Of a stretch of 38,704 nt of DNA, positions 32,401-38,704 are shown piece by piece. This DNA is from CAKUFA01 sp963627465 (GTDB taxonomy: Bacteria; Bacillota; Clostridia; Christensenellales; Aristaeellaceae). The stretch is taken from positions 1-38,704 of the forward strand of contig CAVGBO010000004.1 in the NCBI GenBank assembly GCA_963627465.1, written 5' to 3'. The notes beneath the pieces are model-generated. The model was not told the DNA's origin and did not search any database. It was given only the letters and a program-made list of their open reading frames with translations. The first letter of the stretch is position 1; the number at the start of each line of letters is the position of its first letter. The translations under genes were made by a program, and so were the position numbers.

Positions 32401-33690
32401 AGCTCCACGCCTCAGCCTTACGATGATACTTCCCTGTCCAGCTATGGCTATGTAACCACCACTTCCGTTAACTTCCGCCAGAGTGCTTCTACCAATTCCA
32501 AGAAGGTAGGCACCCTGAAGCAGTACGCCTTCTGCCTGATTCTGGGTACGGAACAGGTGAATGGCGTTACCTGGTATCGTGTTTCCTACAATGGCACCAC
32601 CGGCTACGTTATGGGCAACTACTTCAAGCAGATGACCATTAACGAGGTGCAAACCTTCCTCAGCAGTGATGAGTACAAGAAGGGTATCTCTAACAACACC
32701 AGTGGCTCCAACTCCAGCTCCTCCTCCAGCACAACGGTGAAGCCGGCTGAAGACAGCACCGTGGACGAGTGGAAGAGCAACAGCAGCATGAACGTCAGCT
32801 ACGAGCCCTTCAATCCCTTCTCTACCCCTGAACCTCTGGCGACTACGGCAGCACCCACCACATCGCCTACGGTATCGCCTACCACCAGCGACCTGCCGGA
32901 TCCCATGGCGACCACGGAAGAGCCTGTGGCTACCATTGAAATCGATGATCCCGATGACACCAATTCCGGTTCTTCCATCGGCTGGATCATCGGCGGTATT
33001 CTGGCTGTGGCCTGCATTGGCGGCGGCGCATACGGCTATGTGATCTACAGCCGCAACAAGAAGCGTGTGGCACAGCAGCGTGCGGCAGCCAAGCGTGCAG
33101 CGGCACAGCGGGGCAATGCACCCCAGGGACAGCAGCCTCGGCAGGGCTATCCTCAGGGCAGCCAGCAGCGGGGCACTGCCACCCAGGCGCAGAATCCCTA
33201 CGCCAGAAACGCCCAGGCAACCAGAGCGAACGCTTCCTCCTCCACCTATCGGCGGCCGGAGGTCAAGGCGGCACCGGACGTAACGGGCATGCGCAGCAAC
33301 GCCACCGGTGAGGGTAATGCCCAGCAGCAGAGAACGCAGTCTGCCCCCTATGGCCAGAGCAGCCAGCAGCGGTACACCGGCAGCACCGGCAGCACCGGCG
33401 GCATCGGCGGCGTCGGCAGCCAGCCCTACAGCGGCAATCGCCAGCAGGGAATGACCGGCACAACCGGCAGCCAGAATTATTCCGGTAACGGCAGCAGCCA
33501 GTCCTACACCGGCACTAGTCAGCCCTACAGCAACAGCTATCGGCAGAGTGAAGGCAGCGAATCCGGCCAGCAGTACACGGCCAGCTATCGTCCCACCGAC
33601 GAGGGAGCAAGCACCTCCTACACGCCTCGCCGCCGCAGAACCCAAGCCAGCAGTGAGGAACTGAAGAATCAGAATCAGGATCAACTGTAA
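29482..33690 (+). CDS. Large surface protein: MucBP-like and SH3b domains, one TM span, Q/S/G/Y-rich cytoplasmic tail
   Basis: A 1402-residue type I membrane protein. Residues 1-31 are a signal peptide (PVMA-QED). About 35-137 is a beta-rich domain; 146-169 is a PTEVP stalk. Six MucBP-like units lie at about 175-243, 252-316, 326-394, 410-484, 495-565 and 702-769, most ending in a VIFTYTA-like strand. Four bacterial SH3 domains start at about 581, 786, 887 and 989, each followed by a short helix beginning with (M/I)(T/N)xxE. A Ser-rich stretch and an acidic segment precede one membrane span (1166-1189) and a basic stop-transfer RNKKR. The last 210 residues are cytoplasmic, disordered and rich in Gln, Ser, Gly, Tyr, Thr and Arg. 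MucBP units suggest glycan or mucin binding, SH3b units cell-wall binding. There is no LPxTG. The ATG follows AAGGAGG at nine bases. Confidence 0.9.
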   Translation: MKYAAQWKKRMLSLLLGIMMLLCSFAVPVMAQEDWTALMVTLSWTDLSGNYMSVTATPVEGSDQTFWATVTASDVFSGLTLNVYHPYHTDYVFNPADGTIISAMDTGADMDASKAITIMAYEADGVTVADMYTLYVSTQVAPVVVPTEAPTEVPTEVPTEVPTEVPTETPVPAPATVDVQVIYQGTDGAYLGETTATLNTNANNTVYAADLDGYTPQTYQQDVYVDASGNPSVNPVIFTYTAVETPTPAPTETEIIVIYNTADGGNLGSTSVMAPVGQITVISAAGFDGYNPDAYEKYVTVDAAGNPDQNPVIFTYTAAETPVPVPESVTVDVQCVTDGGLMIYTTQVTCMTGESMPVEAPVLDGYTANTATQPLTVSETGVAEPSVLVFTYTAVVPETEVPVTEIPATEVRVTIRYVDESDMHDVASAQTSDVLTEGPNNITAAPADLADGYSIVSEPNTTVDVAGGVADPAEVVFYYRAAPVVTDTPAPVAPATVTVYYQDKTGKEIASPETVSLEAGKTSVVAPQADHVPAGYKAYQADPVSVTVTAEGVAERESVTFVYEEEVIETPIPVGETINRFGTVNDRQVKFRSEPSTASGKTILATLSKGTKVWMVKEQVTDAGENWTSVIYNGTSGYIMSTYLTVMTEAESQQYEADECETPVPREPVITEEPTATPEITATPTAPVITDAPTETPTAVPGEVSVTVQYISAEGTLLGETRTTCSTGMQTYVYAAAIEGYTPDSSAKLVTVDAAGTPDQNPVVFTYTKNPVVTETPVVTQTPYTGYAVTTGTVALRTEISTADASIITTLPAETLMNVTAQSTDSASGSVWSRGTTLANQQGYVPDSMLRHINAQEAEYYIRKWNDETATPTPTPATTSEPPQVVGYAYTVGDGVYFRSQASVQSQIINVLGQNIPMLVMGQVYDADNVAWHIVNYNGVYGYIRADMLRMMTAQEVIDYTENLKKGTPTPVPSSTPQPYDDTSLSSYGYVTTTSVNFRQSASTNSKKVGTLKQYAFCLILGTEQVNGVTWYRVSYNGTTGYVMGNYFKQMTINEVQTFLSSDEYKKGISNNTSGSNSSSSSSTTVKPAEDSTVDEWKSNSSMNVSYEPFNPFSTPEPLATTAAPTTSPTVSPTTSDLPDPMATTEEPVATIEIDDPDDTNSGSSIGWIIGGILAVACIGGGAYGYVIYSRNKKRVAQQRAAAKRAAAQRGNAPQGQQPRQGYPQGSQQRGTATQAQNPYARNAQATRANASSSTYRRPEVKAAPDVTGMRSNATGEGNAQQQRTQSAPYGQSSQQRYTGSTGSTGGIGGVGSQPYSGNRQQGMTGTTGSQNYSGNGSSQSYTGTSQPYSNSYRQSEGSESGQQYTASYRPTDEGASTSYTPRRRRTQASSEELKNQNQDQL
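29917..29988 (+). repeat. Tandem repeat coding for the PTEVP stalk
   Basis: Five to six imperfect 12-base units coding Pro-Thr-Glu-(Val/Ala/Thr) lie inside the surface-protein gene. Silent differences between units show it is not a fresh expansion. Similar Thr/Pro/Glu linkers recur between later domains. Confidence 0.8.
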
Positions 33691-33701
33691 CACAATCGAC
33701 C

Positions 33702-33730
33702 AATGGGGGAGTCCTATGGGCTCTCCCATT
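33702..33730 (+). other. Hairpin between the surface-protein gene and nadK
   Basis: AATGGGGGAG (33702-33711) pairs with CTCTCCCATT (33721-33730) with one G-U pair and a nine-base loop. No T run follows, so it is not a standard terminator; it may protect the 3' end or limit read-through into nadK. Confidence 0.55.
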
Positions 33731-33757
33731 GCGTCATATAGAGAAGGAGGCGGGTAT

Positions 33758-34588
33758 GTGCGTTTCCTAATGATTCCCAACACCACCAACCCTCAGGCAC
33801 AGGCCTGTGCAGAGGAACTGATGGCGAGCATCCGCAACGCCGGGCATGAAGCCATGCTCCGCAGTGAGGCGGATGCGGCATGGCTGGCATCGGCAGAGCT
33901 GGCGGTGGCTGTCGGCGGCGATGGCACGGTGCTGCGTGCCGTGCGGGATCTGCATCCTTTGTCGGATGTTCCTATTTGGGCGGTGAACTGCGGCCATCTG
34001 GGGTATCTGACGGACTGTGAACCCCAGGGAGCAGAGCAGGCACTGGCGCGGATTCTGGCAGGTAAGTATCACATGGAAAATCGGGTGATGCTGGAAGGCA
34101 GGCTTATTTCACGTGAGGAGGAGACGCCCTTCTTTGCCCTGAACGAAGTGGTCATTTACCGCAGTGCCTTCAGCCATACCCTGAAAATGCAGCTGCTCAT
34201 TGACGGCATGCCGGTGGTGAAGCTGTCAGGAGATGGCATCATGGTCAGCACGCCAACCGGCTCCACGGCCTATAACCTTTCCGCCGGAGGACCGATTCTG
34301 CTGCCGGAAGCTGTGCAGGCAGTGGTAACGCCTATTTGCCCCCACGCCGCCTTGTGCGCCCCTTTGGTGGTCTCCGGCAATGAAACAGTGACGGTGGAAG
34401 TGACCATGAACGAGCGGGTGCGGGACGGGGAGCAGCCTCAACTGGTGATTGACGGCATTCGCCGCATCCCGGTGAAGAGCGGCGACCGGGTTGTGTGTGC
34501 CGTTGCGTCCCAGCGTGTGCGCTTTGTCCGCACGGATGATGAAGGCTTTTATGGCCGCCTGCAAAAGAAATTGACGCAGAACGTCTAA
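33758..34588 (+). CDS. nadK: NAD kinase
   Basis: A 276-residue enzyme making NADP from NAD and ATP in the cytoplasm. The catalytic GGDGT is at residues 53-57; NCGHLGYLTDCE, ALNEVVIYR and DGIMVSTPTGSTAYNLSAGG follow in the right order. GTG 33758 lies seven bases after AAGGAGG (33744-33750); the frame is open further upstream, but that part runs into the hairpin and is not conserved in type. It precedes nfnA by 77 bases, with a promoter but no terminator between them. This makes sense because NfnAB uses NADP. Confidence 0.96.
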   Translation: MRFLMIPNTTNPQAQACAEELMASIRNAGHEAMLRSEADAAWLASAELAVAVGGDGTVLRAVRDLHPLSDVPIWAVNCGHLGYLTDCEPQGAEQALARILAGKYHMENRVMLEGRLISREEETPFFALNEVVIYRSAFSHTLKMQLLIDGMPVVKLSGDGIMVSTPTGSTAYNLSAGGPILLPEAVQAVVTPICPHAALCAPLVVSGNETVTVEVTMNERVRDGEQPQLVIDGIRRIPVKSGDRVVCAVASQRVRFVRTDDEGFYGRLQKKLTQNV

Positions 34589-34604
34589 AAAAAGGAAAAA
34601 CATC

Positions 34605-34633
34605 TTTTCTCGATTCGTTGAGTATGCTACAAT
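34605..34633 (+). promoter_or_regulatory. Extended -10 promoter before nfnA
   Basis: TACAAT (34628-34633) is preceded by TGC (34625-34627). The -35 at 17 bases is weak (TTTTCT). It probably gives nfnAB expression beyond read-through from nadK. Confidence 0.6.
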
Positions 34634-34665
34634 GCAAAGGAAACCTTGTTGAAGGGGGAACATCT

Positions 34666-35508
34666 GTGTATAAAATTCTGGAGAAAAAGGCGCTGAACCC
34701 TACGGTGACGCTTATGCGCATAGACGCACCGCTGGTCGCCCGAAAGGCTGAACCGGGACAGTTTATTATCCTGCGTGTGGATGAGGATGGGGAGCGAATT
34801 CCCCTGACCGTGGCGGATTATGACCGGGAAAGCGGCAGCGTAACGATTATTTTCCAAATCGTCGGTGCTACCACCGCCAAGCTGAATCACCTGAATGAAG
34901 GCGATTTCATCCACGACTTTGTGGGTCCCTTGGGGCGTGCAACCCACACGGAGGGGCTTCGCAAGGTAGCCGTGGTAGGCGGCGGTGTGGGCTGTGCCAT
35001 TGCCTTTCCTGTTGCTAAGAAGCTGCATGAGCAGGGCTGCGAGGTGCATGCCATTGTGGGCTTCCGCACCAAGGATTTGGTGATTCTGGAGGATGAATTT
35101 GCGGCGCACACCAATCGGCTCGTCCGCATGAGCGATGACGGCTCCTGGGGGGAGAAAGGTCTGGTGACCGATGCCCTCCGCAAGCTGATTGAAAGCGGCG
35201 AAAACTATGATGAAGTCATCACTATTGGCCCTCTGCCCATGATGAAGTTCGTCTGCAAGCTGACCAAGGAATTCGGCGTGAAGACTGTTGCTAGCATGAA
35301 TCCCATTATGATTGACGGCACAGGCATGTGCGGCGGCTGCCGGTTGACGGTAGGGGGCAAAACTCGCTTTGCCTGTGTGGATGGTCCGGAGTTCGATGGT
35401 CATGAAATTGATTTCGACGAGGCCATGGCACGGGGCGCAACCTATCGGGACTTTGAACGCCATGCCTATGAAGAGACCTGCAATTTGCTTGCCAAGGAGG
35501 TGCAGTGA
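34666..35508 (+). CDS. nfnA: NADH-dependent ferredoxin:NADP+ oxidoreductase, small subunit
   Basis: A 280-residue FAD/NAD(H)-binding subunit with a C-terminal [2Fe-2S] site, related to dihydroorotate dehydrogenase electron-transfer subunits and SudB. It shows the flavin-binding FIILRVDEDGERIPLTVADY, the nucleotide loop VAVVGGGVGCAIAF and the cluster motif MCGGC plus a later Cys (RFACVDG). With NfnB it couples NADH oxidation and ferredoxin oxidation to NADP+ reduction by electron bifurcation, a common enzyme of anaerobes. GTG 34666 follows AAGGGGGAA at about six bases. The next gene begins two bases after the stop. Confidence 0.92.
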   Translation: MYKILEKKALNPTVTLMRIDAPLVARKAEPGQFIILRVDEDGERIPLTVADYDRESGSVTIIFQIVGATTAKLNHLNEGDFIHDFVGPLGRATHTEGLRKVAVVGGGVGCAIAFPVAKKLHEQGCEVHAIVGFRTKDLVILEDEFAAHTNRLVRMSDDGSWGEKGLVTDALRKLIESGENYDEVITIGPLPMMKFVCKLTKEFGVKTVASMNPIMIDGTGMCGGCRLTVGGKTRFACVDGPEFDGHEIDFDEAMARGATYRDFERHAYEETCNLLAKEVQ

Positions 35509-35510
35509 CC

Positions 35511-36914
35511 ATGCCGAACATGATGCCTACCAAGCATCCCATGCCCCATCAGGCGGCAGAGGAGCGGAAAAGCAACTTTCAGGAGGTTGCCCTTGGCTAT
35601 GACGAAGCCACTGCCGTGGATGAGGCCAAGCGTTGCCTGAACTGCAAGCATAAGCCCTGCATGACGGGCTGCCCGGTGCATATTCACATTCCGGAATTTA
35701 TCCACGCCGTCAGCGAGGGTGACTTCGAGGAAGCCTATCGCATCATCAGCTTGACCAGCAGCCTGCCGGCTGTGTGCGGTCGGGTATGCCCCCAGGAAAG
35801 CCAGTGCGAGCAAAAGTGCGTACGGGGCATGAAGGGGGAAGCTGTAGCCATTGGCCGCCTGGAGCGCTTCGTAGCAGACTGGCATGCCGCTCATGCGGCA
35901 GATGCTCCGGTCAAATCTGTGCCCAATGGGCATAAGGTGGCGGTAGTAGGCAGCGGTCCTTCCGGCTTGAGCTGCGCCGGGGATCTGGCCAAGAAGGGCT
36001 ATGACGTAACCGTGTTTGAGGCACTGCATCTGCCCGGCGGCGTGCTGGTGTACGGCATTCCGGAATTCCGCCTGCCCAAGGCTATTGTGGCACGGGAAAT
36101 TGAAACCCTGAAGGCACTGGGCGTGAAGGTGGAGACCAACGTGGTCATCGGCCGTACCCTGACCATTGATGAACTGATGCAGGAGCAGGGCTTCGAGGCG
36201 GTGTTCATCGGCTCCGGCGCAGGGCTGCCCAAGTTTATGAACATTCCCGGGGAAAACCTGAAAGGCGTGTATTCCGCCAACGAGTTCCTGACCCGGATGA
36301 ACCTGATGAAGGCCTACAAGCCGGACAGTGCTACGCCTATTCAGCACGGCAGCAAGGTGGCAGTGGTGGGTGGCGGCAACGTGGCCATGGACGCTGCTCG
36401 TTGTGCTCGTCGTTTGGGCGCAGAAGTGACGGTCATTTACCGCCGCACCGCTGCGGAGCTGCCTGCCAGAAAAGAGGAAGTGGAACACGCCCAGGAGGAG
36501 GGAATTCAATTCCGTTTCCTGACCAATCCGGTGTCCGTTCTGGGGGACGACAAGGGCTGGGTCAGTGGCATTCGGTGCCAGCAGATGGAGCTTGGCGAGC
36601 CGGACGCTTCCGGTCGTCGCCGTCCTGTGGCCGTGGAGGGCAGTGAACAGGATCTGCCTGCGGACTGCGTGATCATGGCACTGGGCACTTCGCCTAATCC
36701 GTTGATTAAGTCCACCACGGAAGGACTGGAAACCCAGAAGTGGGGCGGCATTGTGGTGCAGGAGGATACGGGAGCAACTTCCCGTGAAGGCGTGTACGCC
36801 GGCGGTGATGCCGTAACCGGCGCAGCAACGGTGATTCTCGCCATGGGTGCCGGAAAGACCGCTGCCGCCGCCATGGATGCCTATGTGCAGGAAAAGGCAA
36901 TGGAGGAACAGTGA
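35511..36914 (+). CDS. nfnB: NADH-dependent ferredoxin:NADP+ oxidoreductase, large subunit (glutamate synthase small-chain-like)
   Basis: A 467-residue flavoprotein. The N-terminus carries two Cys clusters for [4Fe-4S] centres (CLNCKHKPCMTGCP and CGRVCPQESQCEQKC). The FAD loop VAVVGSGPSGLSCAGDLA and a second nucleotide loop VAVVGGGNVAMDAARCA follow, and the protein ends with YAGGDAVTGAATVILAMGAG. The sequence alone would also fit the glutamate synthase small subunit GltD; direct coupling to NfnA and the absence of a GltB gene favour NfnB. ATG 35511 lies eight bases after AAGGAGGTG; the GTG at 35505 is only two bases from it. Confidence 0.93.
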   Translation: MPNMMPTKHPMPHQAAEERKSNFQEVALGYDEATAVDEAKRCLNCKHKPCMTGCPVHIHIPEFIHAVSEGDFEEAYRIISLTSSLPAVCGRVCPQESQCEQKCVRGMKGEAVAIGRLERFVADWHAAHAADAPVKSVPNGHKVAVVGSGPSGLSCAGDLAKKGYDVTVFEALHLPGGVLVYGIPEFRLPKAIVAREIETLKALGVKVETNVVIGRTLTIDELMQEQGFEAVFIGSGAGLPKFMNIPGENLKGVYSANEFLTRMNLMKAYKPDSATPIQHGSKVAVVGGGNVAMDAARCARRLGAEVTVIYRRTAAELPARKEEVEHAQEEGIQFRFLTNPVSVLGDDKGWVSGIRCQQMELGEPDASGRRRPVAVEGSEQDLPADCVIMALGTSPNPLIKSTTEGLETQKWGGIVVQEDTGATSREGVYAGGDAVTGAATVILAMGAGKTAAAAMDAYVQEKAMEEQ

Positions 36915-36916
36915 TC

Positions 36917-37471
36917 ATGGACGTGGAGGAAATTCGCAAGGAAGCCTATACGGTGCTTCATGACTGCGTGGAAGAATTGATGACCGCAGGGCAGATTCCC
37001 GCCGGCGGCGTGGTGGTGCTTGGCTGCTCCACCAGTGAAGTCATGGGCGGAAGAATCGGCAAGGCCAGTGCACCGGAAGTAGGAGAAATCATTGCACAGA
37101 CCATGCTGCAGGTGTGCGCCGAGTACGAATTGCATGCTGCCTTCCAGTGCTGTGAGCACCTGAACCGTGCCATTGTGGTGGAGCAGGAGGAACTGCGAGC
37201 ACTGGGCTTGACCCAGGTGCGAGCCATTCCCCAGCCCAAGGCTGGCGGCTCTGTGCCTGCTGCCGCATGGAAGCACATGCAGCATCCTGCCTTGGCTATG
37301 CACATTCAGGCAGACGCTGCCATTGATGTGGGGGATACCCTGGTGGGGATGCACATCCGCCCGGTGGCGGTGCCTCTGCGCGGCAAGCATAATCATCTGG
37401 GACAGGCGCATCTGGTTATGGCCTATGCTCGTCTTCCCTACATCGGCGGCAGCAGAGCAGTGTACGAATAA
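36917..37471 (+). CDS. UPF0340 (YwlG/TIGR01440) family protein
   Basis: A 184-residue protein of the conserved YwlG family. Family stretches are GGVVVLGCSTSEVMGGRIG, FQCCEHLNRAIVVE and DAAIDVGDTLVGMHIRPVAV, with HNHLGQAHLVMAYARLPYIG at the end. The fold is known for the family but the reaction is not. ATG 36917 lies ten bases after GGAGG inside the end of nfnB; a GTG at 36911 is too close to that site. It begins two bases after the nfnB stop and ends the unit, so it is co-expressed with the bifurcating enzyme. Confidence 0.92.
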   Translation: MDVEEIRKEAYTVLHDCVEELMTAGQIPAGGVVVLGCSTSEVMGGRIGKASAPEVGEIIAQTMLQVCAEYELHAAFQCCEHLNRAIVVEQEELRALGLTQVRAIPQPKAGGSVPAAAWKHMQHPALAMHIQADAAIDVGDTLVGMHIRPVAVPLRGKHNHLGQAHLVMAYARLPYIGGSRAVYE

Positions 37472-37493
37472 AAATCATCATGGTATGTTTATT

Positions 37494-37523
37494 AGGGACG
37501 GGTCGCAAGACTCGTCTCTTTTT
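37494..37523 (+). terminator. Rho-independent terminator after the UPF0340 gene
   Basis: AGGGACGGGTC (37494-37504) pairs with GACTCGTCTCT (37509-37519) with two G-U pairs and a GCAA tetraloop, followed by a T run. Confidence 0.92.
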
Positions 37524-37550
37524 GTGCTTCCATGGATGTACCGTGCAACA

Positions 37551-37615
37551 TTCATACACTGTTCACACTTTTTGCCCCATCTCTTAAGGTTCACATAAGG
37601 TTCGTGGTGTATACT
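37551..37615 (+). promoter_or_regulatory. Promoter region with 11-bp-spaced direct repeats before the ABC transporter
   Basis: A -10 box TATACT lies at 37610-37615 with no good -35. Upstream are two pairs of direct repeats at 11-base spacing: TTCATA (37551)/TTCACA (37562) and AAGGTTC (37586)/AAGGTTC (37597). This spacing is typical of winged-helix response regulators of the PhoB/OmpR family binding head to tail. The second pair covers the -35 position. Between the -10 and the gene the leader can fold (CGTCAG 37632-37637/CTGACG 37664-37669). Confidence 0.5.
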
Positions 37616-37693
37616 ACCCTCCAGCGTGAGGCGTCAGGCGATCTGCTTGAGCGGAGCGCATAGCTGACGTTTGATGACAAGGAGGAAGAAGCA

Positions 37694-38704
37694 TTGATCG
37701 AGGTCAAACACCTGACAAAGCGGTATGGCGGACATACTGCCGTATCTGACCTGTCCTTTGAAATTGACAAAGGCGTCATTTACGGCTTTCTGGGGCCCAA
37801 CGGCGCAGGCAAGTCCACCACCATGAATATCATCACCGGCTGCCTGGGTGCAACGGAAGGTGAAGTGCTGGTAGACGGTCACTCCGTGAGCGAAGAACCC
37901 ATGGAGGCAAAGAAACGGATTGGTTACCTGCCGGAGCTGCCTCCGCTGTACACGGACATGACCCCAGAAGAGTACCTGCACTTCGTGGCGGAAGCCAAGG
38001 GCGTGAGCCGGAAGGAGCAGGCAGAGCAGATTACCGCCATCATGGAGAAGACCGGCATTGCTCAGGTCAGTCACCGGCTGATTCGCAACCTGTCCAAGGG
38101 TTACAAGCAGCGTGTGGGCATTGCTCAGGCACTGCTGGGCAAGCCGGAGGTTATCATTCTGGATGAGCCTACCGTAGGCCTTGACCCGGCGCAGATCATC
38201 GAAATCCGTGACCTGATTCGGGAGCTGGGCAAGGAGCACACCATTGTGCTTTCCAGCCACATCTTGAGCGAAGTGCAGGCGGTGTGCGACTCCATCATGA
38301 TTATTTCCGGCGGCAAGCTGGTGGCCAGCGACACCACGGAAAATCTGACCCGCCGCTTTGCCGGCACCCAAACCCTTCGCTTGGAAGCGGATGCGGATGA
38401 AAAGACCATGCGGAAGGTGCTTGACCGGGTGGAGGGCATTGCCTCTGTCGAGGTGAAGCCTGCGGAAAAGGAAAACACCGTGCTGCTGGTGAAGGCGGAA
38501 GAGGACAAGGACATTCGGGCGCAGGTTTTCAAGGCCTTTGCCAAGGAAAACGTTGCTTTGCTGGAAATGACCACCGTCCATGCGGATTTGGAGGACGTGT
38601 TCCTGGAGCTGACCCAAAGCGATGCCCCTGTCCAGAGCGAAGCAGCACCGCAAGCCTCTGATACCATCGAGGAAGAAAAAACAGGAGAGGAGGAAGCACA
38701 ATGA
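37694..38704 (+). CDS. ABC transporter ATP-binding protein (GldA/CcmA-type exporter)
   Basis: A 336-residue ATPase of the family that pairs with ABC-2-type permeases. Walker A is GPNGAGKST (34-42), the signature reads NLSKGYKQRVGIAQ, and Walker B is VIILDEPTVGLD followed by the switch His in LSSHILSEV. After residue 220 comes a C-terminal regulatory part typical of GldA-like proteins, then an acidic tail. TTG 37694 is the start: AAGGAGG (37679-37685) lies eight bases before it. The last four bases ATGA also form the start of the next gene. The transported substrate is unknown. Confidence 0.93.
   Translation: MIEVKHLTKRYGGHTAVSDLSFEIDKGVIYGFLGPNGAGKSTTMNIITGCLGATEGEVLVDGHSVSEEPMEAKKRIGYLPELPPLYTDMTPEEYLHFVAEAKGVSRKEQAEQITAIMEKTGIAQVSHRLIRNLSKGYKQRVGIAQALLGKPEVIILDEPTVGLDPAQIIEIRDLIRELGKEHTIVLSSHILSEVQAVCDSIMIISGGKLVASDTTENLTRRFAGTQTLRLEADADEKTMRKVLDRVEGIASVEVKPAEKENTVLLVKAEEDKDIRAQVFKAFAKENVALLEMTTVHADLEDVFLELTQSDAPVQSEAAPQASDTIEEEKTGEEEAQ
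38701..38704 (+). CDS. Start of the next gene, probably the ABC permease (cut by window end)
   Basis: ATG at 38701 overlaps the ATPase stop by four bases and follows AGGAGAGGAGGAAG, a strong ribosome site. Only the start codon lies in the window; a permease (GldG/ABC-2 type) is expected from gene order, not seen. Confidence 0.5.

Noticed and set aside
35511..36914. Calling this gene the glutamate synthase small subunit (gltD).
   Set aside because: Sequence fits both, but it is coupled to an NfnA-type subunit and no large glutamate synthase subunit is near.

Overview
The window looks like ordinary chromosome from a moderately GC-rich member of the Clostridia (Bacillota), probably an anaerobe. 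The evidence is strong AGGAGG-type ribosome sites, frequent GTG/TTG starts, a NADH-dependent ferredoxin:NADP oxidoreductase pair, a Bmp-type nucleoside ABC transporter, a YitT-family protein, a small alarmone synthetase and Clostridia-type surface proteins. I cannot place it to order. I see no mobile element, integrase, CRISPR array, rRNA or tRNA gene, and no gene-free stretch above about 240 bases.

Layout. 1-1292: 3' end of a sensor histidine kinase overlapping a small alarmone synthetase. 1352-3838: glyA, a membrane-anchored fragment resembling a solute-binding protein, and a Dabb-domain protein. 3890-10438: a phosphodiester glycosidase-like exported protein, a divergent Lgt-like membrane protein, murA, a small J-domain protein and polA. 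10458-14938: L-rhamnose catabolism (rhaB, rhaA, rhaD) with a divergently transcribed RpiB/LacAB-type isomerase. 15032-21115: a YitT-family protein, then a four-gene nucleoside ABC transporter with a structured spacer RNA between the binding protein and the ATPase. 21167-22470: a VanY-like protein that has lost its metal ligands. 22476-25189: nitroreductase and sirtuin (minus strand), an XRE regulator and two small proteins. 25286-27434: an exported Ig-like (BIG2) repeat protein. 27449-29303 (minus): YgjP-type metallopeptidase, GNAT acetyltransferase and NUDIX hydrolase. 29409-33690: a 1402-residue surface protein with MucBP-like and SH3b domains, one membrane span and a long Q/S/G/Y-rich cytoplasmic tail. 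33758-37523: nadK, nfnA, nfnB and a UPF0340 protein. 37551-end: an ABC transporter ATPase with its next subunit starting at the window edge.

How the genes work together. The rha genes form a complete phosphorylating rhamnose route from isomerase through kinase to aldolase. The Bmp-type cluster imports nucleosides. NadK makes the NADP that NfnAB reduces. Several proteins point to the cell envelope: MurA, the glycosidase, the VanY-like, Lgt-like, BIG2 and MucBP/SH3b proteins.

The most unusual signals are: (i) a VanY-family protein in which both zinc histidines, the zinc aspartate and the catalytic glutamate are replaced while the carboxylate-binding Arg and Gln remain, under an array of TGCAA repeats; (ii) an Lgt-like protein missing key residues in a region where every exported protein, even the Bmp binding protein, carries a non-lipoprotein signal; (iii) the surface protein with a prion-like intracellular tail; (iv) mutually exclusive hairpins inside the nucleoside transporter transcript. 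All family calls were made by eye, without database searches.
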